Shown in pieces: positions 47,713-60,800 of a stretch of 64,000 nucleotides of DNA. Position numbers and translations under genes: made by a program. The stretch covers positions 167,818 to 231,817 of the forward strand of contig JAJEKB010000238.1 in the NCBI GenBank assembly GCA_022393335.1. Reading direction: 5' to 3'. The notes below the pieces were generated by a model. It had not been told where the DNA came from, did no database searches, and saw nothing but the letters and a program-made list of their open reading frames with translations. Origin of the DNA: Macrotrachela quadricornifera. Its lineage: Eukaryota; Rotifera; Eurotatoria; Philodinida; Philodinidae. Numbering within the stretch: the first letter of the stretch is position 1; each line of letters starts with the position of its first letter.

Positions 47713-49234
47713 TTAATATAAACCACAACCACGAAGATTTAATGTAATAATTACCTATAATAAAAATAATATTTAATTTCGAAAAAAATAATAAAATCTA
47801 ATTTACATCAGTAACAGCATCAAATACAAATTGAACATTTTGTGTATCTGTTGCACATGTATGATGACAGTAAACTTCTTTTTGTGTTGATTTATTTTTA
47901 GCAACAAATTTTGCTTGAATATATTCAGCAGCTGGATCATATTCATTTGGTCCTGTATAATCATCAAAACAAAGTGTTAATGGTGAACGTTTAATTTTTT
48001 CTTCGAATAAATCTTTTTTATTTAAAAACAATATTATTCCCGTATAAACAAACCTAAAAAAAAGAATCGTTTTTCCATATATTAAAAAAAAATAAATATA
48101 CAAAAGAAAACAAACCATTTATTATTACAAATACTATCAAATAAACGTAATGATTCATGCATACGATTAGTTGATTCATCTTCATAAAGCACTTGATCAT
48201 ATTCTGATAATGCTACACAGAAAATAATTGCTGTTACATCTTCAAAACAATGAATCCTATTTTATTTTTTTTAAAAATATTTAAATTTATTTTATTAATT
48301 AAATAAAGAATTTAAAAACAAACCATTTCTTTCTTTCTGATCTTTGTCCACCAACATCAAATAAACGAAAATTTAAATTTTTAAATGAAAAATTTATTTC
48401 AACAATTCCAGTTGTTTTAACACGTGTTCGTAATATATCTTGTTCATTAGGTAAAAAATCTGGTGAACCAATTCGATATAATTGATCAAGAAAATATTGT
48501 GCCGAATCATTTAATTGATATTCATTACTACGTAAAAAACATTGTTGAACACCACTATCAGCCCATAAACGTTCCATTGATAATAATAATTCTTTATTAA
48601 AAGGTTCTGTATCTTTCATACGTTGTATTACTTCAAGAACACGTTGAGCATCACTTTCTCTTTCAACTGATGCAAATTGTATATTAAGCATATTCATAGC
48701 TCGTATTATAGCTCCTAATGATTGTATTGTATTTGAATAAACAACTGGACGATACTGTTCAAATTCTTCTTTTGTATAACCATGTTGATGAATTATACGC
48801 ATTTGTTTGACAATTGTTGATTTACCAGATTCACCAGCACCTAAATATTTCAATAAAAAAAAACAATACATATATATTTAGTTTTTTTTCGTTTGATTTT
48901 ATATACCAAGTAATAAAAGTTTAACATCTTTTGCTGCTCGTTCAGCATCTTCTTTTATCAAACGATCAAGGGCTTTGCTGTACTATAACAAAAAAAAAAT
49001 AAACAAATTTTTATTATTTTATGATATGTTAAATTATTAGAAAAGCATTTTAATGTTATTTGGAAAAAAAAAATGTTTTTGTTAATCAATTAAAGGCAAA
49101 ATTGTTATATAATCTTACTCTTAAATAACCTTCAAAATTAAAGAATAAAATAATAAATAAAATCTCCTTGACATAACTAAAAACTATCTTACTTCTTTTT
49201 GTCTTTTTTCGTCTTGACTTGTTGCACAACCCAT
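47713..49234 (-). CDS. GNAO1: G protein alpha subunit, Go class
   Basis: Heterotrimeric G-protein alpha subunit that couples receptors at the inner plasma membrane. Exons on the minus strand: 49193-49234, 48907-48982, 48324-48840, 48116-48256, 47807-48053, 47713-47754. They give 354 residues, exactly the Go length. MGC at the start is the myristoylation/palmitoylation site. G1 is GAGESGKST (about residues 40-48), G3 is DVGGQ, G4 is NKKD and G5 is TCAT. The C-terminus CGLY carries the pertussis-toxin Cys at position -4. RTRVKTTGI supplies the switch I Arg. Go is preferred over Gi because of the NLRGCGLY end. The segment before NKKD reads [12 protein letters not shown], where most family members have an Asp-Thr-Ser, a local divergence. 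Two introns use GTTTGT donors. A TATTCAG acceptor lies one base before the ATG. Confidence 0.96.
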
Positions 49235-49648
49235 TCTGAATATTTATTCTTAATTTAATATAAATAAAATATGAAATAATTCATTTGTACATTTAAAATG
49301 GAAAAGTTTATTGGCTTTCTTATTTTATATGAATAATCATAAAATAAGTTATAATAAAACGCCATTTTTTTGTTCGTCAATGATTCAGCATATTATGATT
49401 GACAAATGTTTAGATGTTTTAAAAAAATGCATTTAGAAAAAAGAAAATATATATGAAATAAAAACAAAATAATAAAAATTTTTTTTTAAATAAAATTAAA
49501 AAAAAAATTCTTTAAGATATTGTTTTTCTTCTATTTAATAATTTTTATTTATCTATTAATCGTTAATTTTTTCACGAATAAAATTTATTGAACGATTTAA
49601 TTTTTTTTTTCTTTTTGCGTTATTCATTTTTATTTAATTTATATAAAA
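49235..49648. promoter_or_regulatory. Divergent promoter region of Galpha-o and KIAA0930 homologue
   Basis: 414 bp between two divergent start codons. Extremely AT-rich, with no open frame. A bidirectional promoter is suggested by geometry only. Confidence 0.35.
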
Positions 49649-51366
49649 ATGACTTTAACTATTCAAAATTTAATTTCATCTATGATTGATGAAAGAAAAA
49701 AATCAAAATCTGATGAAGGTAATTTTCAATTTAGCTCGTTTTTTTTATATGAAAAAAAAACATAATCTAAAGATTTTATTTAGATGATGATTTTGTACTT
49801 ATTCAACAAGTAAATAATCAATGGCCAAATTTATTTGACATCTATTTTTTATCACCAACAACACGTCTTGCTCAAACATCAACTAGTACAACAAGTGATG
49901 ATGATCTTATTTTCTATGTAACACGTAGAATTCATGATGAGTTTCCACATATATCGGTTAGTTGTTTTTTAATAAAATATATTTAAATGGAATAAAATAT
50001 TATTTTTAGCATTCAGTTAAAGTTTTTCGTCACCATGATACAAAACGTCGACCAAAATTAGTAAAAATTTTTATTTAAAAAAAATTAATTTTTTTTTCCG
50101 AAAATTTCATTTAATTTTAGGGTTTATCAGAATATGATTGGGAAGAAACAACAAATCTTAATTTTGTTCTTCATCAATTTGATTATACAGTAACAACAGC
50201 TGTTTGTATTAAAACAAGTAATAAACATTTACAAATTATTAAACGTTTATCAACAGTAAAACAAAAACAAAAAGAAATTTATTTATTTAAAAAATAATTT
50301 TTTTTAGAGAGTTTATGCTAGTCCATCACGTCGTGATATGGAAAATAAAGGAATAGAAGAAAAAATAACATATCCACATATTTATTTTACTGTCGATAAT
50401 TTTGAAGATGTAAAAAAAATTTCTTATATAAACGAATAAATAAATTGTTATTTTTCTAGACTTTTTGTGAAATGGTTGTGAACGAAGGTCAGATGGTATG
50501 TGTTGAATTAATAGCAAAGAATCCTGTTTTAAATGAAGCTAAAGTGTTATTTCTTGGTTCAATTAAATATGAAGCTTTAAAAAAAGTTTATGAAACTCGT
50601 GTATATATTTATATGATATTTAAAAGAAAATCTTAAAAATTTAAAGAATGTTTTAGGCTACAACAGGTACTCGTGTTGCTCAACGAATGTCATTAGGAAT
50701 GTATACAAAACGACGAGTAGAATTTGTTAGAATGCGTGGACCAAATGTAAATTTTAATTCTGTAGAAAAATAAATTATATTTAATAAGAATATATTATAG
50801 GGTAAAGGTCACGCAGAAATGGCTGTTAGTCGATATCGATCGAATCAATCAGGTACATCAACACCTGAATTAAATGCAACAACACCTGTAACAAATGGTC
50901 CTGATGAAGAAAGTGTTCGTATAACAGAAAAGAAATTTTGTAAAATTGTTTTTTTCTTTTATAGTGGAATAAACGTCGTACAAATGAGAATAATTCGACT
51001 AGTGAAGAAATTCCACCAATTTTAAGACATCAACAACAGCAACAACAAAATGCATCTAATGTAGGAACACCTGAAGTTGAATCAACTGATATTCGACAAG
51101 GTTATTTTCAGAAAAAAAAATAATCTTTTTATTATTATTTATTATATTTTGTTTTTAAAGAATTATCTGATTATAATAGCGGTTTTCTTGGTCGTACATT
51201 AAATCAAGCTATGAGTTGGGTACGTGGTTCAAATTCCCCTATTAATCCATCAAATGGAACACTTCCACTACAAACATGTCTTACATATTTAACATTACCT
51301 TGTCAATCAATTGTGAAAGATATTCTTGAATCAAATTCAGCACCTCTACTTACATCAATTCAATAA
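49649..51366 (+). CDS. KIAA0930: KIAA0930-family protein
   Basis: Conserved animal protein of unknown biochemical role. Exons 49649-49718, 49784-49956, 50010-50060, 50121-50255, 50308-50409, 50460-50600, 50657-50746, 50801-50914, 50965-51100 and 51161-51366 give 405 residues, matching human (about 404). Diagnostic stretches are YDWEETTNLNFVLHQFDYTV, RVYASPSRRDMENKG, GSIKYEALKKVYE, RGPNGKGHAEMAVSRYR and, near the end, CLTYLTLPCQSIVKDILE. The middle of the second half is a Gln/Asn/Thr-rich disordered linker, as in relatives. The donor after PDEES (GTTCGT at 50915) is non-consensus but is the only site that keeps the frame. No signal peptide or membrane helix. Confidence 0.92.
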
Positions 51367-54300
51367 TCCAAAGATATTAAAAAAATCATTATGTGAACAC
51401 TTTCATTTTTTTTTTCTATTTTCTTTATATATGTGTAATTTTTCTTCCATTGTATAGCGTTCATGTTAGATATCTGTGCAATATTTCTTTTTTTCTATTT
51501 CATTCCAATCCAGATTTTGTTTTTTTTAATTGGAAAATAAACAGTGATTTTATATATATATATACACACACACATCGATATTGTATTTTTTAAATGTTAA
51601 TTTTTTAAAATTTTTTTAATTCTTAAGATATAAAAATTATACTTTCATAGAAATCGTAAATTTGTCTTTTATTATTCGTTACAATTCTAGATTAATTCGA
51701 GAATATTTATCCATCATTTTCGGTTGCAAAAAAATACAATTAAATGAGACAAAATTTTTAAAATTATCTAGAACTAAATTATTAAACTTTATATTATTTA
51801 TTCTTATTAGCATGATTGATCTATAAATTGCTTTGATTTTAATTTATCTGCGCAAGATAAAAGAGAAATAAAATATCTTTTAATGGTAAGAGCATTATTT
51901 ATATGCATACTATGAGAAGTTCTCATGTTTCGTCTTTCATTCAGGAAACCTATATTCAATATTGAGTTGTGAATTTATGCTCGTCAGATATTTGATATAT
52001 ATCAAAGTTTCGAATTATAATTTAACACAATGCAGTAATGACGTAAGTTATTAAAATATTCTATTCATAAAGATTCGAACTTTAATTTTTAAATTTAAAA
52101 AAAAACAAAGTTAATCACCGCTATGAATATTACTTTATATTAACTTTTAACATAATTTACGCATCAATTAAATTAAATCATTCTAATTTTTCATTAAATT
52201 TGATGTAATAAATATATAGTGTTTTTAATATAACATCAATTTTATCTATAGATCTTATAGCATGCATGGATTAGTGTTAACCAGCATCGTTTTATGCATT
52301 GATAAGTCCTATTCGATATTAAAAAGAGTTTTTCAACTAAGACTCAAAACTGAATTTTTAACCACTGGAACATATTTCAAACTTTCACTTCAAGATCTAA
52401 TGTCACGAAAGAAGTGTGACTATGCAAATATTCATTTTGAATATCATATGTAAAGTTTTTCTCTATCAATATATGCTGCCATATACTGCTTTAATTGATT
52501 GCTCATCGTTTTATCGTTTCTATGTAAATTCAATTACTAAAATTGAGCAAAAAATCTGGAAATAATCTCATTAGGAAAATCACTATAAAACATCGTAATC
52601 GATGAATAAATTTCTTTAGTGTATGAATATAATAATACATATTCATTATATCAACAACAAAAGTGCTAGGATTAAATAGTTCTCATTGAGTTAACATTCA
52701 AATTTTGTTGATCAAAAGAAAACATAAATATTCAAAAATGTTTCTTATTGATTCTAATACAACAAAAGACTTTCTATCAAATAAATATATCTGCACTGAA
52801 AGGAATATTATTTCAGATAGAAATGCAATCTTTCAAAGAGTCCTTCATATCGTGTTTTTATTTTTTCACTATCTTGAAAATCAAATATTATATTTATGAT
52901 CTGTACATTTAGTTTTAATGCTTGAGAATATCTTTGGATGAAATAGATAGTTTACAATACTTAAGAAAAAAAACATCCATGTATGAAAGTCTTACTATGA
53001 TATCCATCCTCATCCTTACAACATGTTTCTTTGGCATAACTTCGGTTTTGAATCTTCTTTGAAAAATTCTTTTTGATAACGAGCGGACGTTTTTCAGTAC
53101 ATCAAATAATATTGAAAGTAAATATAAAATGACACTTCTGATCTTGACATAAAAGCAAGATTTTAATGAATTGAATATGTTTTCGACAGTATATTCTATT
53201 TGCATAATTCTCTAATGCTGTTGTCTAAAAAGAAAAGAGTTCTCAGATTTGATTAATCATCAAATTCGTCTTAGTTAATTGGTTTGGACAAAGAAACAGA
53301 TAGACTCAGTTTTTTTATGTAGATCATCTAAACACTTCTCTCTTTCACAATACGAAATATTGTCAAAAAAGAGGTTGAATTACTTTCAAAAATAGGATGT
53401 ATTCAGTATGAATGATTTATATCATCAATACTTGACTGTTACATTAATACAACGAATGTAGCTTGTTGCGTTAAAATCGATCGATTTAACATTGAGAAAC
53501 ATGTATGAAGTTATTTTTCAAGCTAATTTCAGAACTGAATTCCTTCCGGTAATTTCCTTAGATCAAGTTTCTCTTGTTTCTATCGTTTCTCACCTTGGAT
53601 TATTCTCATTTATAGAGGCTGCTTTTTTCAGATTGGCTAACAATATCCTGCATTTTGACTGGTTTGATAGACAGATAAACAGACAAACCCACTCGTGCAT
53701 AATAACCTTCCTCTATTCCAGAAAAGAGAATTATGAGAGAAGCTTATCAATGTAAACTACATTGTCTAAATATGTTCTTATTATATGTCAGATTGTTGTT
53801 TTGTTTAAGAAATTTGATATACTTAAAAAAGAAAAAAGTAATTTCGATGGGCTGTGTATTTGATATTATGATATCTTTAGTAGTTAAAATTATAGTAGAT
53901 ATTTCTTTCGTTAGTCCTTGTGATTTATTATTTTGTAATCTGGCGAACTTAACGACATCACATCTGTTGATTATTTTTATTATTTTAGACTATTGTACTA
54001 ATAACAATATGTTCCGCTCTATGGTTCAGGTAGTGATTAGCATTAATATTGAGCTTCATTCGAATTTAACAAATATGAAAGATACACTATAGTCATACAC
54101 TGGATAAAAAGTTGCCAATTATGAATATTGTAATTTAATGGAAAATGTTTGCTTATCAAATTTAGCTTTTATACAAACCGAAATTATTCATTATGATGTA
54201 AGTACTTCTGATTGTCATGATTTTCTTCTTTGTTGCTCTATTACTAATTTCTTTGATTTTTATGATCTAGAAACTTAATCTATATTATTGTATAGCAGAT

Positions 54301-56208
54301 TAAAACATATCAATTAGTGTGTATTATCCTCTATCTTATGTATTGGTGAGCAGGAATTGTTTTCTACCTATTCTACCAATACATTCTTATCTTTTTGGCT
54401 TACTTTAGACTAACAATTTTTATTATAAAATGATAGCAGAAAATAATGAACATCAACACTCAACTATCAAGAAAAATATCCAAGGGGTTTTTATAACATA
54501 TTAATTATGTTTAAGTTGGTCTAATATCAGCATAGTGGATAATGTATTGTTTAAAATTATCGATATTAATACAATGTGTATGTCAATGAAACTGAACATA
54601 AAGTCAAAACTATCGAATATATTAAATAATTGACTTCTTTATATTCATATTTTTAATTAAAAAATTTAGTATTCTATGTAAATCTTTTTTATATACTCGA
54701 ATAGTATTTCTCTTAAAGAAATAAAGAACTTATTTTGTTCTTTTGTTTTATCATTCATTGATTTTATTAGTCTCTCATTAAAAAAAAAGATCAAGAAAAT
54801 TGTATAAAAATTATCTATGAGAAACATATATAGTTTAAATTTTTTTTAAAACTAGGATGTAGCAAAATATATATATTGAAAGTTTATTGAACCTATTGGC
54901 CTAGTAAAAATCATGTTGATAAGAAAAATTAAACAGCAAAACTTATGAGATTTAGATAGATATTGAAAGAGTTTAAGTGTATTTAATATTAGTACTATTT
55001 ATATTTAGTTTTTGTTTACGATAAACAAATCAAGAGCTGTTAGCGTAATCTCAGTAGGATTAAAATGTAAAACATAATATACCTTTTGTTGCTGATACCC
55101 TAAAAAGTCGTCTTTTTTGTATATCTGCGTAAACTTCAACAAGAATATATTCCATAAATGCATTAACAAAATTTGAGTTTTATATGACCTTTCATAGTAA
55201 CTTGAACCCGTCTATCACAGTATCGAACAGTCTTCAGATCAGCTTTTTCATGCCCTATGATAGTCTTGAAAGTTTGCCTGTGATCGATAATTAATCAATT
55301 ATATACGAATTAATCAATTAATTAAGACGTTTGTCATGATATGTGATCGATAATTTGCTAATTAGATACTAATTAATTAATTAAAATGTCTGTCACGAAC
55401 TATGGGGGCGAAGGAAATGGGTGCAAATTTCTGCCTCTATATACTTCAATATCCTTTTTAGATTGCGTTTCATAAAAGAAAGAAAAGCAACTGTAGGATG
55501 AGACGGATGGTTCTAACAAAGTAAAAAGATGATATATATTAATGTAGAATTTTCTGAAAATATCAATCAGAAATTTTTTTAAATACCTTCGAATAACTAC
55601 AGGATAAAGGCTTGCAAATATTTTCCTTTAGAAAGTAAAATATGTATGACATAAGCCTGTATAAAATCCAATAAAAAAAAATCAGTAGTTTAACTATTCA
55701 TATTTTGCATGATATTTTTATATAATATCTTATCAAAATTATTTATTCGATTTTAGATTTAAAGTTAGTTGTTACATAGAAAAACATGAAATTTATTCAA
55801 CCTACACAAGGTTCATCTTTCTCACTTGTTTCGTTTGAGAATATAGGCATTTTTCTTGAAAACTTCAAATTAATCATATAACAATAAGATGGTCTTCTTT
55901 TAAAAAAAGGCTTCAAAAGAAGTTAACAATTATACTAAATCCATTGTTAATATTTGTTTTTTGTATTATTTTCTATCAATTTTAGGATTAAATCAAACAG
56001 ATAGAAACTCTGTTAATAATCAAATTTCTACGAACATAACAACAAAGATCAAGTACTTTTTTTTTGTAGTAACAGATTTAATTTAACAAAAGAAGATATG
56101 AAAAATATCCAATGTGAATATTATAATTAATGATCAAATGAATATACAATTTAAAAATTTATTTTCATTATTTTTTTCATTAAAATAAAAATTGTATAAT
56201 TTTAGATA
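51367..56208. other. Gene-poor region with a tandem duplication
   Basis: 4.8 kb with no supportable gene. Open frames such as those at 52262-52453 and 53492-53755 lack splice context or family resemblance. A two-copy tandem repeat lies at 55279-55398. A TA/CA microsatellite lies near 51552-51575. Confidence 0.5.
55279..55398 (+). repeat. Two-copy tandem repeat (about 60-bp unit)
   Basis: Copies at 55279-55339 and 55342-55398 share TGTGATCGATAATT at the start, a TTAATTAATT-rich middle, and GTCATGA/GTCACGA at the end. Divergence is moderate. The core is itself rich in AATTAATT palindromes. Confidence 0.7.
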
Positions 56209-57698
56209 ATGGTTTCTAGACACTCGAGTGATGATAGTACTGATCAGCAATATTTTCAATCATATGATAAATTTCAAGTTCATGAATTAATATTACGTGA
56301 TCGTCCACGTGTTACTGCATATTATGATGCTATTATGAATAATAAACATTTATTTGAAAATAAGGTATTTTTATAATTTATATCAATAAAATATATTTGA
56401 AAAAAAAAATAACAACAAAATTAGGTTGTTCTTGATGTTGGTTGTGGAACAGGAATATTAAGTATGTTTGCTGCTAAAGCTGGTGCTAAATATGTTTATG
56501 GTGTTGATGCTTGTCCAAACATATGTCATTTAGCTGAAGAATTAATCAAATGTAATCGTTTACAGGGAAAAATTCAAATTATTAATAAACGTATTGAAGA
56601 TATTGAAAATTTTCCTGAAAATATTGATATTATTATTAGTGAATGGATGGGTAAGTTTACAAGAAGAAATAAAAAAAATATTAAGATAATATTAAATAAA
56701 TTTATTTAGGTTTTTATCTTTTTCATGAAAGTATGCTTGAATCAATAATATATGCTCGTGATAATTTTCTTGATTTATCATCTCGAAATTATGATATAAC
56801 ACCTGAACAAGACGAATCAATCAGAGTTTTTCCATCACATGCTTATTTGGTTTGTTATTATTTATAATATTAAATAATATATATGTATAATATTTAGTAC
56901 TGTGCACCATTTGTTGATCAACATATACGTATTGAATCAAATACAATGTGGAATGATTATTTTGATCTTAATATGTCACCTATTGTGCCATATATTAAAA
57001 ATTCTAATCTTAATGAATGTATTATTGAAACAATTGAACCATCTCAAATTGTTCATGAAGCTCAACTTATACAATCAATTGATCTTCGTACTATTCGAAT
57101 TGATGATCTTCGTACAATGCGTTCATTTTGTGAATTTAATATAGATAATACATGTATTATATCAGGTTTTTGTTTTTGGTTTGATTGTTATTTTTCTTCA
57201 AATAATAATTCATCTATATTACGTTCAACACGTTTAACAACAAGTCCATATTCAACAAAAACACATTGGAAACAAACGCTTGTCTTTTTACCTGAAGATA
57301 TTTATCCATTAAAAGGTGATACTATACCAGTTGATATTATACTAAGACAATCATCAGAAAATCGACGACAATATCAATTAACTATATTTATTAAAAAAAT
57401 CAAAGAAAAAGTAACAAATAATAATTATCTTAATGTTGATGATGAAAATTCTAATAATGAATTAAATAGTCGAAGAAGACAAAGACGACGTTCATCAACA
57501 ATTTCATCAGATAAAAGAATAATTATTGATAATATTTCAATGGATATATCAAAAAATAGTACTAGTAGTAATAGTGATGATGATGATGATGATTATAAAA
57601 ATTTAAATGAACATCCTATTCCATGTTCATGTGATCGTGATAGATGCAAATTAATTAAAACAATTGTTGAAAAATATAATCAAAATATAATGGAATAA
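56209..57698 (+). CDS. Type I protein arginine methyltransferase (PRMT1/PRMT6-like)
   Basis: SAM-dependent enzyme that methylates arginines on histones and RNA-binding proteins. Exons 56209-56364, 56425-56650, 56710-56849 and 56898-57698 give 440 residues. Visible motifs are the N-terminal [12 protein letters not shown], motif [10 protein letters not shown] (about residues 54-62), post-I VYGVDA, the double-E loop [12 protein letters not shown] with E125 and E134, and the THW loop (THWKQT, about residue 297). All catalytic motifs are intact, so activity is expected. The C-terminus adds a Ser/Asp-rich basic-acidic extension and a Cys-rich end (CSCDRDRCK) beyond the usual core; this is unusual for short PRMTs. 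Assignment within type I is uncertain (PRMT1, 6 or 8 type). TTTTAG lies three bases before the ATG. Confidence 0.92.
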
Positions 57699-57897
57699 AA
57701 GAAAACAAAAAGAGAGTGTGCATTTAATATTTTTTTAAAGATATTTTTTTTTTATGGAAAAAAAAATTAACTCAATTGTTTGTGTGTGTATTTATAATAA
57801 ATCTCGGGCATGTGTGTGTGCGCGTGTTTTTTATATTATTTAGACAGATTATGCTTTTATTAAGGTATTGCTTTGTTTTGTTTTTTTTTTCTAGATA
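57699..57897. promoter_or_regulatory. Short intercistronic gap PRMT to MAP3K4-like gene
   Basis: 199 bp between stop and start on the same strand. It ends in a long T tract and TTTCTAG three bases before the next ATG. The arrangement (short gap, polypyrimidine tract, acceptor at the start) fits either a 5' UTR intron or a trans-splice acceptor in an operon-like pair. It also contains a TGTGTGTG run. Confidence 0.4.
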
Positions 57898-60800
57898 ATG
57901 GATGATGATTTAAAAGAGATATGTCAAAATAAATCATCAAGAAAATCTCATAGAAAACCACGTCGATTAAATAAATCTAGTACTAAATCTTCTCAATTAT
58001 CAGATCAAACACAAATTTATTCTGAACAATTATCAAATTATATTGATGATGATATTTTAAATAAAATTATTAATGATTTAACATCGAATACAAATGATAT
58101 ACAAACATTATCAACACCATCAACTGTTTCATTATTAACAAAATCATTTTCTTCATTCGATGAAGATGATAAATCATCTCAATCGAATGAAAAATACGAT
58201 TTAACTATTCGAAGAAAATCAATGGGTGAACAACGTCGTGATCATGTTACAAAACATTTAAAAGGTCTTTATGATCATTGTTTTGAATTTAATCAAAAAC
58301 AAAATATTAATTTTAATTATGATAATTTAACTAATTGTAATAATAAACAAAAACAATTTTCAACAATATTATGGTAAATTGTAAATAAAAACAAAAAAAA
58401 AATTTTTTTTTTAATTTTAATTTCCAGGTATGAATTAAAAACATTTTTTAATGGAAGAAATTCATTAGATGAAAATGGTATTAAAATTGAACAACATTTA
58501 ATTGATCGTCAACGAAAAAAATCTCTTGATGAATTTTATAAATATTTTAATCAATGTCATTTTAAACAATCATACTGTCATCATATTCCAATGATTCAAC
58601 GTTATTCTTTATGTCATTTACATTTAAATCATTGTAATCATGTTGAAAAATATATGAAAAATTTATTTATTAAATGGGATTATATATTATCTTTATTTCC
58701 ATCTTATGCAGCACTTGAACAATATGATAAACGTTTTAATCCATTGACAAGAGAAGGAAGAATTTTTTATGAAAAATTAGGAATTTTTCAAGCATGGTTT
58801 AATTTACATACAGAAATTCATCGATTAATTAATGTCCTTGGAAAAATTATGACATGTACACAATGTCATATGTGGCCATATGGAACATATTTAACATCAT
58901 TAAAATTTAATGAGAATTTTTCTCGTCCACAAACACCATCATCAACATCGAGTATTGAACAAAAAGATATTAATATTGAATCTTCATCAAATTCACCATC
59001 TCATGTAACAACACCGAATATAAAAACAAGACGACAAAATACATTAGCATCAATGTCAAGTATGGATAGTATACATCAACAACCATTAACAGCAGCATCA
59101 TCATTAACAGAATATTATTATAGGTAAAAATTAAGCAATATATCAATATATGTTTTCTTTTATGAAATAATTGAATTTGACAAAATTCAGTGTAAAACAC
59201 GACGGAATTGTCTTTAAAGAAAATTAAATAAAATTTCTGTCTGCTTGAGAGAAACTGTTTACAGTTATTTTAATCATTATTGTTCTCTAACATCGGAGAT
59301 ATATCAATCCTTTCTATCTGCCAGCTTTTCCCACAGAAGTCAACATGCATTAATAATTATATTTCTTAGAAAATTAAAATACGACAATCATGCTAATGTA
59401 TATTTACTTTAAAAACTAGTATGTATATTTAGATATGTTGATGATCAAGTAACACATGCTCGAATTGAATTTGTTGGAAGTATATTTCGTTCAAAACATG
59501 GTCCTTTATTACAACGTTTACGTTATACATATCGAAAAGAAAAACGGACACATTCATCAACATTTGATGATACATTTAAAAATTCTTCACATTTTCTTCC
59601 AAATATTATTCCAAATGATTATTTATTAGATGCTAAACCTCATAAATTAATGGATGAATTTTTTATTCTTAATAAGCAATTACAAGAAATAAGAAATCCT
59701 AATCATAATAAAAAAAAGAAAAAATCGAAAGAAATCTATTCAAATATTCTTAATCGTTTTGAACAAAATCCAACATTAACATCAAGTACATTTTCAGCAA
59801 CACCAGCACCAACATTAGTTTTAAAAATCTTATCTCATGATAGAAGTATACTTAAACGTCAATCATATTTTCTTGATTATCTTGATCCAACAATGTATCC
59901 ACATTTACCTGGATCAACATTATTTCCTGATCCATGTTTATTTATTGATAATTCATTATTTGATTTTTATTCATCATTAAAAACTGATGAAAATATTTTA
60001 GTTGAAAAAATGTTAACTATATGTCATCGTCTTTATGATAAACATGTTTGGCATGATAATGGAAAATTTTCTGATATGTTTGATATATTTCATTTACCAT
60101 CACTTTATCCATATTATGTTTTTCTTGTTCAAATACCATTAGATTTAATGTTTGCTTGGCAAAAATATCATCAAGATAGAAAAATTGAACAAACACCAAC
60201 TACAGGTTATTAAAATTTTATCCTTTTAAAACAAACAAAGAAACATAGATTTTATATTTTAATTAAACATTCGAAATTCTATACACATTTAGTTTTGTTT
60301 TTATAAGTTTTTCAAGGACTTGAGCTTGTCATCTGTTTTCTTCGATTAAAAAAGTAAGAAGTTTAAGAAAGAAAACGCTCTGACATACTTGTTCCAATAA
60401 AAAAAAACCATTAAATATATACAATAAAGATTTTTGAATTATTTAGGTGCTCTACTTTTATTAATTGATGAATGTAAAATCTTGGTACATAGTGCAACAT
60501 TAATTCGTCATTATGTTAAATTAATGATTACAGATACATTTGGTATATTTTTTTTGAATACAATAATTTATTGTTACTTCCTTTTTTTAGAACAAGCCGA
60601 ATTAGATTTACTTGAAAATGAAATAATTCAATTTGATCAAAATATAATTGATACAATAAATGAAATATTAAGTTATATTGAACGTTATATAGAAATATCA
60701 TTACGTTTAAATTTATTTCATAATTGTATTATTTTATTAAAAGATCAATGGAAATCATTAAAAAAATATTCAACTATGATGAATATTGAAGAAATTCTTG

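Noticed and set aside
52262..53755. Open frames at 52262, 52915 (minus) and 53492 that share a faint FQ...(K/R)TE pattern
   Set aside because: The similarity covers only about 20 bases each, orientations differ, and there is no splice context or family match. Chance or small dispersed repeat.
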